This document shows, one piece after another, positions 54,856 to 64,000 of a DNA stretch of 64,000 bases. Each line of letters begins with the position of its first letter. Position 1 is the stretch's first letter. The DNA is from Phytophthora sp. 'mugwort'. Lineage: Eukaryota > Oomycota > Peronosporomycetes > Peronosporales > Peronosporaceae. The position numbers and the translations under genes were made by a program. The notes beneath the pieces are model-generated. The model was given only the letters and a program-made list of their open reading frames with translations. It was not told where the DNA came from and did not search any database. Location: contig JAUCEF010000002.1 in NCBI GenBank assembly GCA_033558025.1, positions 2,232,001 through 2,296,000 of the forward strand, read 5' to 3'.

Positions 54856-57552
54856 ATGCAGAGCTCGGGCGCTGCTCAGCCCGCGGAGGCGGCAGACAGC
54901 GCCACGTCCAAATGGATGAAGATGATCTCGTCCACGTTCTTGGGGGAAGGCGCCAGTTCCTCCCTCTTCACTCGGCGCTCGTCCGGCAACGTGGGCGGCA
55001 ACGGCTCGGGTGTCTCGCAGGAATCCCTCGGCCGTTGGGCCAAGCTGCGCGCCGAAAACGGGCTGGATCCGACGCCAGAACTCAAGATCGCGCTCGTCGG
55101 AGGCGCCGCAGTGGTGAATACAACTGAGCACTCAATTGCCTATCGATTGCGTCCCGGTCTAACGCTGTTGAGATGCTCTGCAGGGTAAGACGAGCATCGT
55201 GCGGCGCTGGCTGCAACGCTCGTATCCGATGACATACGCACCCACGATCGGCGTAGACGTGAGCACGATGACGTATAAGCACCGCGGTCAAGAGCTGCTG
55301 CTGCACCTGTGGGACGTCGCCAGCGCCGAAGTGGACGCCAGCGCGTCGTCGCTGCACTCGCTGCTGTGCGAGGACCTGGACGGTATCTTCTTTGTGTTCA
55401 ACGTGCACCGTGTGAGCTCCATCGCGGCCATTGACAAGTGGCGTCACTGCTTATCCAAGTACCTATCCCCGAAGGAGATCCCGTGTTTCCTCATCTCGCA
55501 CAAAGCCGACTTACTTCAGAAGCGCGTCATGACGAGCGACGACATTGCTGCGTATGCAAGAGTGAGGGGGAGCTTGCTTGCAATGATAATTATTATGTGC
55601 AAGTCATTGACGACGTTTGACTATAGGCGGCAGGCTACAAAGGCTGGATGTGGACAGTGGGCAAGTCGAATTTTGGCGAGAACGAGAAGAACCCCGCTGT
55701 GCGGGAGGCGCTGGAACGCATGGTAGAGTTCATTTGCAGAGACCGCATTGCGACAGAGCATATCCGACTCGCACGCTTAGCGAGACCATTGGTGAGAAAT
55801 CAGATAGAGATATGAATGCGAAATACTGCAACTGACCGAGTTCTGCTTTGCCGCAGGGTATTCTGGAGACGTCTGGCAATCCGTCACCACTAGAAATCAT
55901 TCAGACCGATGATGCATTGCATCATTTCTCGACGTCTCTGTTGCGAATCCCCACGAAAGCTATCACGACGCTGCCGCGCGATGAAAATCTGATGCCGATT
56001 AACGAAAACCCCAACCGAACTGACCGTGAGGAGAAGAAAAACACTGCGACGCATGCTACTGCAGAGCTGCGTGGTGACAAGCAAGCCCCCACTTATGGTG
56101 GTAACTGGATTTTGGGCAACGACAGAGGCGTCTATCTGCGCGCGACAAACAGCAGTCTTCTTGGCAATGATGAGACAGATGATGACTCGGAGTCTGTAGA
56201 GGAATTCCAATTCCCATTCTCCAGCGTGCGGCAGATCAACGATGAGGAGGATGCCGTAGCCGCAGCTGAGTCTCGAAGGCGTGAAAAGGAAGAAGAAGAT
56301 CTTGAGCGACGCAGAGAACAAGAAAAAGAGGAGCGGGACCGGCGCAATGATCAGGAGGCGTGGCATTTCTTTGCTGGCAGCATCAGTCGCGCCCAAGCTG
56401 AAACTCTTCTCGAGTACGATTGGTCTGTCTTAGCTTACAGTCATCAATTGTATGTTTTTAACTCCTTTTGTGCGATCTGGTAGAAATCGCGAGCAAGGCA
56501 CATTCCTCCTTCGCAGGAAAGATGCTCAGACATTAATCCTTTCTTATGTAGGACCCGTCCATGTGCACCACGTTCTGATTGAGTTCTCGAATCAAAAGTA
56601 TCATATCGGCTCGTCCAAGGTAAATTTATCGCTGTTCTGATGGATATTGAGTTAGCTTATGGCTAAGCACACGGCTATCTGTTGTACATAGGCATCATTA
56701 GCGACGTCATTTACCAGTCTTTGGAAATGCTTGCGAAGTGTGCGGCGCTACGCATACCGTGGACTGGTGTTTAGTCGCAACGTGGATTTCAGTGTAGTGA
56801 ATAAGCAGGAATTGGTGCTCGAGGACGCAAGCACCGCATCAGGAAGTGTCACTGACGCAATGACGCCGACCGCGGCACCGACAACGCCAAACATTTGGCG
56901 CACAAGGACAAGGAGTGGATCGAGCAGCTCCTTGGGCGAGCGCAGTAGTAGCAGTAACAGCCGTCAAGCGTCTCCGACCACAGCACCCCGCAAGACACGC
57001 CACACACCAGGTCTGCAAGCCAACCAGGAGCAAGTGAAAATTCCACCACAGACCCGAATCGACGAGCTAAGCGGCGAATTCTACGACCACTTGGCCGAGC
57101 GATTATCGTATTTGGCAGTGCAGCAGAAGACAGAGGCGCCTGAAGGAGGTAGGCAGTCGTTTGTCTCCGTGTCTGGGTAACTGACGTTGATATCTAATGC
57201 TGTTTGTTCGTCGTTGCAATATAGCTGGTGATGACAAAAAGAGTTTTCTGTCCGAGGAGGTTGCTCCTCTTCTCGAAATGGTACGCGAAAGCAGGTGCTG
57301 GAGTTACTGATTTAGGTGTATCGCTGACAGCATGTACACTGCTTAGGTGGCACAGGAGAAGAGTGAGCTGCGCCAGGTACGCGGCAACAATAACGCCGAG
57401 ATTCAGTGGCGCCAGCTTGTCAAGAACATGGAGGCCTGGAACCGCATCGTCATGAACCTGGTACGTTGCCGGCATGAACTGCTGTTGAACTATTGCAATT
57501 CCTGACGCTTTATTGTCTGTAACAGGAGCTCAGCATGCTGAAAGTGCCCTAG
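54856..57552 (+). CDS. Rab-like GTPase domain fused to an SH2 domain
   Basis: Nine exons (54856-55113, 55184-55561, 55627-55791, 55857-56413, 56484-56619, 56692-57148, 57225-57280, 57347-57460, 57526-57552) join in frame to 715 residues. Residues about 77-265 are Rab-like: P-loop LVGGAAVGKTSIVRRWL across intron 1, TIGVDVSTMTYKHRG, HLWDVASAEVD, CFLISHKADLL, GWMWTVGKSNFGENEKN. The G3 box lacks the usual Gly and Gln, and G4 has HKAD for NKxD, so hydrolysis may be altered. A charged helix (EKEEEDLERRREQEKEERD) leads to an SH2 domain at about 437-545: WHFFAGSISRAQAETLLE, GTFLLRRKDA with the phosphotyrosine-binding Arg, LILSYVG, HHVLIEFSNQKYHIG. The tail has Ser/Thr-rich linkers and a C-terminal coiled coil (SELRQVRGNNNAEIQWRQLV). 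No prenylation Cys ends the protein. Confidence 0.85.
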
Positions 57553-57769
57553 AGACTCCGGTCTTCTGACGCCGTGGTCCATGCCGAAGCTCTGCGGTGA
57601 AGCAGAAACAAGTAGCGACGGTGACACGAGGTCAAGGGCAACCGACTGTAGCCATGTTCACATTTTCAATCCTGAAGTTCTATTTTTAGCTGTCCGATCA
57701 CGTCTATGCGCGCTTCACTTGCGTCCACTATGTCAATCTTCACTTCTAATTTTGGGCTCAAGACCCGCT

Positions 57770-59888
57770 ATGATGTGTGGTGAGACGGAGGACGCGCCGC
57801 TGCTCCTGGTCGGCGGCGGAGGTTCCTGCGTGCACCGGCCTCCCTCTCCTCGACGCTCGAGCGCCGCCATTCCTCCGGTGTCAGATGAAGCTGCGCTAGA
57901 GCTGGAGACGGGGCGACTGCAGACCCAACTGAGCACACAGGAGGGAGATAACCGTCCGACCGCAGCCAAGACGCAACCGAGCCGCAGCCGAGCCAAAGAG
58001 CTGCGATCCGAGAGCGGGGCGTCGTCCTGTGCGGTATCCACCTCGAGGAGTGTCAAGATGGTGGAGAAGATCTCGGTGGCGGCCGTGGTGGTGCACCTAC
58101 TCAAGGGGAACATCGGACCGGGGGCCATGTCGCTGCCCAGCGGCTTCTCCAAGACGGGAATCTACGCAGGACCCGCGCTCTTCGTCTTCGTGGTGCGTAA
58201 GCTGCTGCCGCTATAGTGATACAATACATAAGAGGGGTAGAGTAGTGAATGATACATGTGTGTGTGACTGTGTGCTATATAGGCTCTCGTGTCCGTGTAC
58301 AACATGGACTTGTTGCTGCGATGCAAGCAGCTGGTGAGTCCGAAAGCTCCCATGTCGTTCGGAGACGTGGGACGGGAGATCCTGGGCCCAAATGGGAAGC
58401 TGCTCATCGACGTCTTCCTCGTGGGCACGCAGCTGGGAATCTGCTGCGTCTACTTCACGTTCGTAGCGACGAACATCCACGTCGTACTCCCAGAGAGGTG
58501 AGATCAGAGCTTGGACATCTTCAAACTATCTCGTCGTTCTATCCTCCTTATTCGTTCACCATTACGTACTGTGTTACCCACACCTTTAAGCCTCCAGGAC
58601 GCCATCAATGAGCGACAGCTCATCTTTGCCATTTTCCCCATTTTGCTCATGCTCTCGTGGGTGCGCACACTACGCCGTATCACCCCGTTTTCCAGTCTCG
58701 GTGCGTCTACTGTAGTATCTATTTGTTGTTTGTCACACACTAACTCGTGTACTGATGTATAGCAAACTTCGCAGTATTATCGGGTATCGCCATCGTCTTT
58801 TACTACTCCATTGACTACTGGAAGCATCCAAGAAAGCCGCGAGAAACAACTGTACTGGCCGATTGGAGCCAACTTCCAGAATTCTACGGCACAGCCGTCT
58901 ACTCGTTCGAGGGAATCGGATTAGTGCTGCCTATCCAAAATGCAATGGCCGAGCCCGAGCGGTTTCCTCGTGTGCTTGCCATGTGCATGCTATCAATCCT
59001 TGTGCTTTTCCTCTTTATTGGGGAAGTGCCAACAATCGCCTTTGGTCGGATTGATAACGGCAGTATGACTGCAGTGCTACACATTTACTGCGAAGGCTGG
59101 CTTGTTACGATGGTATGCTGTTTTTGATGAGGAACCAAGGAGATTCCTAAGCTTTGAGACTCATCTTCTCTGTTTTTATTGTTTTTCTGTTGTTGTAGGC
59201 GAATGTAGCGCTAGCTTTTGCGTGCACACTGTCGTTTCCCATTCAGTTTTACCCTGCAATTGACGTTCTGGAGCGGATGCTACGGCACAAGTCCCTGATG
59301 CGGCCTGCGCCGCCGTCTGAACCTGTGCAAGTGGCACTGGAAGTAAGAAGACGTCGCAAGGCTCGAAAGAAACAGCAGTACCGATTACTGCATGGACTCG
59401 AAGGTGGCCTTGACTATGATCGGGAAGAGATGATGCTCTCGACAAGCAGTAGCAGCAGTCGACCACCTTCGCTCTTCTCGCTACAAACAATGCGCCACTC
59501 GTTCTCTCCGATCGCTTCTCCAGCTGCAGTAGCAGCAGCCGCCACGACGTCTTCATCTCGTTCTTCAGCGGGTTGTCTGGAGAGGTTGGTCTGCAATTTA
59601 TCACCGTATGAATGCAACCGCACACTCTTTCGCTCTATGCTGTGCACGACCCTCATGATCGTCGCGGTCTGCATCCCAGACGTGGGGCTTCTCATCAGTC
59701 TCTTTGGCTCTGTGGGCTCAAGTATGTTGGCAATCATTTTGCCTCCCGTCCTCTACCTTGTGGCCACGGGATCTACGCAATCATTGCCTTCCCGCATCTT
59801 TCACTGGGGGATTGTTGCCTTCGGCATCGTTGGAATGGTTGCTGGCACAGTACAAGCCATGCGCCAGGTCATCGACTCCTTCAACTGA
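57770..59888 (+). CDS. AAAP-family amino-acid transporter
   Basis: Five exons (57770-58192, 58283-58497, 58591-58700, 58763-59112, 59199-59888) encode 595 residues. The protein has about eleven membrane segments and belongs to the amino acid/auxin permease family (SLC36/AVT type), importing or exporting amino acids with protons. The signature HLLKGNIGPGAMSLPSGFSK marks the first membrane segment after a 110-residue polar N-terminus. Others are YFTFVATNIHVVLP, YSFEGIGLVLPIQNAMAEPE and ALAFACTLSFPIQFYPAIDV. Before the last three segments lies an unusually long cytosolic loop (about residues 395-500) with Arg/Lys clusters and Ser and Ala runs, a likely regulatory insertion. The start was chosen as the first ATG after the promoter region; an in-frame ATG at 57581 lies only 29 bases after the previous stop. 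Confidence 0.9.
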
Positions 59889-60227
59889 TCTGCTCAAGCC
59901 AGCTAAATTCCTATTTTTTTTTCAAGCACAAATCAAAATAAAGAATATTGCTGCTGTATAATGCGTATGCTTGCCGTCCTGCCCTCTAGCGGTGCTGCCT
60001 GTTCTTTTTATTGAGTCATCTTACGGTTTAAATCATCGCCAAAAGCAAAAGAGTTGACAAAACACGTATACACACATGGACCTACCAGTACCGACCGGCT
60101 GTTCGTAGTGGGGAATGCTCTTCACCATCTTTTGCTCTACCAACGAAGTTCAATTCGGTCTCGTTGCCTTTCAATCCTCCTTCAGCTCTTTACTTGAAGC
60201 TGCTGGGCAGCACGCCTGGCACTCGCT

Positions 60228-62229
60228 TCATTCACACTTAATGTTGCGATAGATGCGTTTTGTGAACACATTGCTGCCGAGGTATCCGACAGTGCCACAC
60301 ATAATGAAGAACGCGAAGCAAAACAGTCCCCTACAAGTTAAACCAAACCAGTTAGTATCAAATTACATCCCCAGATTGAATCCCAAGACACTTACATGTA
60401 GCCAAAGTAGAAACAAGTCTGTAGGAAGCCCGACATGTTCGTCTTGAAGAAATAGAAATAGATGGCGTAAATGAACACGTAGACAGCAGTGCTGCCTGCC
60501 GCCGCGAATGACGTCCAATGCCACCGGTAATTCTCCGCATTGAGCAGAAAATATGTGCACACGATGGTCACACAGAGCGTCACAATCGTCAGGATGATGA
60601 ATACCAGCAACATGAAGCCATACACGTAGTAAAACTTGTAGTTCCAGAACGATGCGAAGATGAAATACATCTCAATGAAGATTGAGCCAAAGGGCAGCAC
60701 ACCCGTGAGTGCAATCAGCACTGGCGGGCGTAAATACCAACGCGCCTCGGGCACTTCACGGGGAAATTTGTTGACACGGCACGGAAAACCTGCCTTCGCA
60801 GCGCCGTGGCGGCCCAAGATTGTGCCAAGGACGGCCAGTGGACACGACACGAAGAACCACACGAGCACCACCTGCACAATCGTCACAAACGGGATGGCAT
60901 ACGTCGTGCCATAGAAAACTGCCAATGCGTTGATGAAAAACACTGACACGAACGTGACCGTTGGAAGCAGCGCTGACGAGAGACACATGGCACGGATCCA
61001 ATCCTTCGACACTCGCGGGTAAAAGAACTGGTGGTAGAAGGCACCACTCGCGTATCCGTTAGCCAGCGACGAGAACGCATAGACAGTGAGTCCCACGGAC
61101 ACAACACCCCCCGGCTCAATGTAGAGTGACGATCCGATCGCAATGAGCATCAGACACGCTGATAACACCAGCAGCTGCGCACCTGTTCCTACGAGCGCTG
61201 TGAACAGCAACAGGTAGGGCGGCGCACGGAACACGTCGCCATGCAAGAGTTTCCAGCCGGAATTGGCGTCATCCTTGAGCAGGGACGATTTTCCGTCCAT
61301 CATGAGCTCTTCGGCGTCATCTTCAGCGAATCGCGCGTAGTCGTTCTTGAGCGTACGCAGCAGAATGAGTGCGACGAGTCCGCAGAGGAAGATTACCATC
61401 ATGAACGAGTTGAAGATGGAGAACCAGTGGATTTGATGCTCGAAAAACTCGTCTTCCAAATAGCGATCAAAGCGGTCCTCGAATGGAATATTCGTCTCGG
61501 ACCACACAACTTCATACGTGAACTCGAGCTTCTTGTTCGAGGCGATAGACGTGAGCACGTCCGAGTACGTCAAGTTGACGTGGATAATATGTGGTCCATT
61601 GTACGAAATGGAGTATTTCTTGTGAGTGTAGAGCACGCGAGTGCCCACTGGAAACTGCTTGAGGTATTCAACGTCGTCCGTGGGTTTCATGACCTTACCC
61701 ACGAGGCCCCACACGGGCAGATCATCCACACTCATCTGGTACCAATAATGTTCGTCCACAGCAGCCCCGAATTGCAGCGCGTCGGCGTCCGTTAGCGTCT
61801 GCTCACAGAGCTTCGTCTTGGGGGCATTTACGCCAAATTTGAGCTGCTGGCCAGAATTGAAGAGTTCATTTCCTTCCAAGATCTCACCAATGCCCAGCGC
61901 ATGGGCCTCGGGCTCTTCGGCTCCAGCTGCGCGGCAGAAGGGCAGCGTGTTGTATGTGTACGTCTCCTGCGGGTTATTGAATGGGCCGATCTTGTTCACC
62001 CATACAACGACCTCTTCACCCCGTGCGTACTATAAAGCAGGACGGAAAAGATATGACGGACATATGACAACAGATAAGACGTTAGTGGGGTATGCGGTGA
62101 CTACGACGTAATGACGGAGCTTTTCAGTATCTATCGATCGATGCGAACCTCATGCGTCTCAACGTCGGCGGAGGCGAACGAAGCCAACGCCGCGGTCGCC
62201 AGCGCCATGAAGCGCGTCCACTTTCCCAT
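60228..62229 (-). CDS. TM9 / EMP70 family (nonaspanin) membrane protein
   Basis: Three minus-strand exons (62229-62149, 62029-60396, 60330-60228) encode 605 residues. Exon 1 is a signal peptide (MGKWTRFMALATAALASFAS). The luminal part reads VVVWVNKIGPFNNPQETYTY, LPFCRAA, LGEILEGNELFNSG-like and SDVLTSIASNKKLEFTYEVV. Nine membrane segments follow, with EHQIHWFSIFNSFMMVIFLC, YASGAFYHQFF, CPLAVLGTILGRHGA and GSIFIEMYFIFASFWNYKFY, all TM9SF hallmarks. The last exon ends NIKCE, so the C-terminus carries K-x-E, the Golgi-retention motif (KxD/E) of this family. Roles in Golgi/endosomal sorting and adhesion are known for the family. It appears intact. Confidence 0.94.
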
Positions 62230-62640
62230 GAATACAACTGCGGTGGGGCTAGACAGGAGAGGCAGCGGAATGGTGCCCGTAGCACGAGAGAGAGAGAGAC
62301 TGAGCCGAGATTGCTGGCGTTTTCTCCACGCGGCGGAATGACCGCTTCGGTGGGCAGGTCACTAAAGTGATAAATGACATTGGTGTGGACCACATCCATG
62401 CTTTCAACATGTCAATACCGTATTATCATGGGAGCTTTCAAGTTTTTTTACATCAGTCCGCCATGGTTGCGACAAAAACTACGTCGAAAATACGCATTTC
62501 GAATGCTTGTTACAATATAATGAGGTATATTTGCGTTTCCGTTTTCTCAGTGAGGTACATTGTTGTCACTTAACTTCTTTGGGTAACGACATCCTATGAC
62601 CTTGTCGGCAGTTGTCTCTCATCACCTGCCCTCTCTAGTG
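62230..62640. other. Spacer with a short GA microsatellite; no gene seen
   Basis: A GAGAGAGAGAGA run lies near 62287. On the minus strand, GCGGTCATTCCGCCGCG at about 62340 could be the initiator region of the TM9 gene. Confidence 0.4.
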
Positions 62641-62667
62641 CTGTGAGCCTAGAGGCTCCGCCTGCTT

Positions 62668-64000
62668 TTAAGGCAGGACGGTCTCGAACCCCGAGGGGTC
62701 CTCTGTCTGATTTTTTCCCAGCCAGTGACCTACATCGCCAGCTGCATAAGCATATATGTCGTCCCAGTTCGACCCGACGTCGGGGATCCGACAGGGTTGT
62801 TGTTGCACACTGCGACGAGTGTCCATGGCCTTGTTGGCCAGTGCGTCTGCCATTTTGTTATAAGCGCGAACGTGGTGTTGCCAAGACATCACCCCGATCT
62901 GGTCGGCAAGTCTTCTGCTTTGCCAGTAAAGAGCACTGAGGTGCTTGGCTCGCGGTTGTGTCCGTGTCGCCTGCTGGCATATGATCATGCACTATCCCCG
63001 ACGACGTGGAGCGGAGCCCATCTATGATACATACAAGCCTGTAGACCCATGCGTAACCCCATGTTTTCCACCAAGTTGTTGGTGGTCGTCTTCGCGGCTA
63101 AGGACATGCTACGGACCCAGCAGATTTCGTGTCCAATGACGCCGGCACCCACACGAACCACGACAGCACCACTGCCTCGGGGGCCGGGATCGCCTCGAGA
63201 CCCTCCGTCAAAGAAGAGAAGATATCGCTTCTTGCCGACTGGGTTGTATGACAGTGTTGGCTCCCAACCCCTGCGCAGGACGTGCTGCACTGCTCTCGAT
63301 GCACGCGCCATCGTGTGTTGCTGTGCCCCCCCCCCTGTCAAATGCAGGTGCACGGTTTCGTATCCTCGTCGCAGCCTTGCCGCGATTACGGAGCGGTGGT
63401 AACCTGAAGTCACGTCATTCTGCGGGTCAAAATTTGAAACTCTCCATCTCCAGATATAGTGAAAAAGAAACGCGGTGCCGATTCTCCAACAGCTTTCCAC
63501 CACCTTGGTGACCCCAGATGCCAGCTTGTCTGCTTCCGCGGCCTTCAAAAGTGGGAAGAGTTCATCCACGGCCTCCCAGACGCCGGCCGGTATATTGGGT
63601 ATGATCATTCCAAAGCAGGCTTCTTCCAGTTTAGCCAACTGTAATCCTGCCCGCTGCCATCGCTTGAGGAACACCGCGCGCATTTCCGCTGCCGCCGGGC
63701 ACGTCCAGAACACGTGATGCATATCGACTCTCACTAGCCGGATGCACCTCGCGTGAGGGCACCCTATTTGTTCTCTGGTGGTGTCGTATAGTGAGAAAGC
63801 ATGGTTCTTCAGCCGGAGGAGCAACTGCTCCCCCAACAGTCCTAACCCAACTGTCCGACGAAGCCTTCGCCACTCGAGTTGGGTAAGCCCATGTGTCGCT
63901 TGAGTGCTTTGACGTTCCCATTTTTCGTGGCGTTCAATGGTGCTACGGAAACCTCGTTTCCGTGAAGCCACGGTCACCGCCTGTTTGAAGTGCTGACGTG
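62668..64000 (-). pseudogene. LINE-type retrotransposon, C-terminal zinc finger and RNase H
   Basis: On the minus strand the frame enters at the window edge. It shows a reverse-transcriptase-associated zinc-finger region (CPHARCIRLVRVDMHHVFWT followed by CPAA), a helical stretch (WRIGTAFLFHYIWRWRVSNF), and RNase H with its Asp-Glu-Asp-Asp series: YLLFFDGGSRGDPG, NNLVENMGLRMGLQACM, LHVVGDSA and KMADALANKAMD. A frameshift at about 62986 separates the third and fourth parts. The protein ends GFETVLP at 62668. RNase H after the zinc region is typical of several non-LTR lineages. The endonuclease and reverse transcriptase would lie to the right of the window. Confidence 0.8.

Noticed and set aside
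1..64000. RXLR or CRN effector genes, CRISPR arrays, rRNA
   Set aside because: No small secreted frame with an RXLR-EER or LFLAK pattern, no regularly spaced repeat array and no rRNA-like sequence was seen.

Overview
The window looks like chromosomal DNA of an oomycete, most likely a Phytophthora-type plant pathogen. The evidence is compact multi-exon genes with short GT..AG introns (about 55-120 bases), intergenic gaps of only about 180-220 bases between host genes, an oomycete-style initiator plus flanking promoter in front of the arsenite-transporter gene, and large nested Copia and Gypsy retrotransposons of the kind that fill Phytophthora genomes. The genus is inferred from style, not from a search.

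Left third (1-27.8 kb): retrotransposon cluster. Bases 1-9773 are a mosaic of Copia pieces: four pol fragments, one gag-protease-integrase reading frame in inverted orientation, and five LTR copies of one family, two of them inverted. The last Copia LTR ends inside the LTR of a large Gypsy element, so the Copia cluster sits in older Gypsy DNA. Gypsy E1 (9774-22906) carries gag, protease, reverse transcriptase, its own RNase H, a second cellular-type RNase H, integrase and a C-terminal chromodomain. It also carries a long broken reading frame on the opposite strand between pol and the 3' LTR. A second, diverged copy, E2 (22907-26597), follows directly after the shared LTR and is cut off against an inverted gag fragment and LTR of another Gypsy family (26598-27808). 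E1 and E2 share an unexplained excess of the tetranucleotide GATC.

Middle (28.4-49.9 kb): a decayed PIF/Harbinger DNA transposon with recognisable terminal inverted repeats; a run of three same-strand host genes (6-phosphogluconolactonase, M3 oligopeptidase of the thimet type, NSF/Sec18); a mariner-like transposase with a spliceable intron; a five-repeat RPEL protein; a MYND-finger protein; and a PX-domain protein. About 4.9 kb of gene-poor DNA follows, with a dispersed repeat, a pogo-like MITE and a strong hairpin.

Right third (50-64 kb): an ACR3-type arsenite exporter, an F-box-like protein, a damaged BRCT-SWIM-ATP-dependent DNA ligase gene, a nine-exon gene that fuses a Rab-like GTPase domain to an SH2 domain, an AAAP-family amino-acid transporter, a TM9/EMP70 protein and the 3' end of a LINE-type element. 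Host genes here are unrelated housekeeping or signalling genes, not an operon. NSF (SNARE recycling), the TM9 protein (Golgi/endosome), the PX protein and the Rab-like fusion all relate to membrane traffic, but nothing shows that they act together. No RXLR-type effector, tRNA, rRNA or CRISPR array was found.

Most interesting items: the GTPase-SH2 fusion, the antisense gene and dual RNase H of the chromodomain Gypsy, the GATC excess, and the inverted Copia structures.
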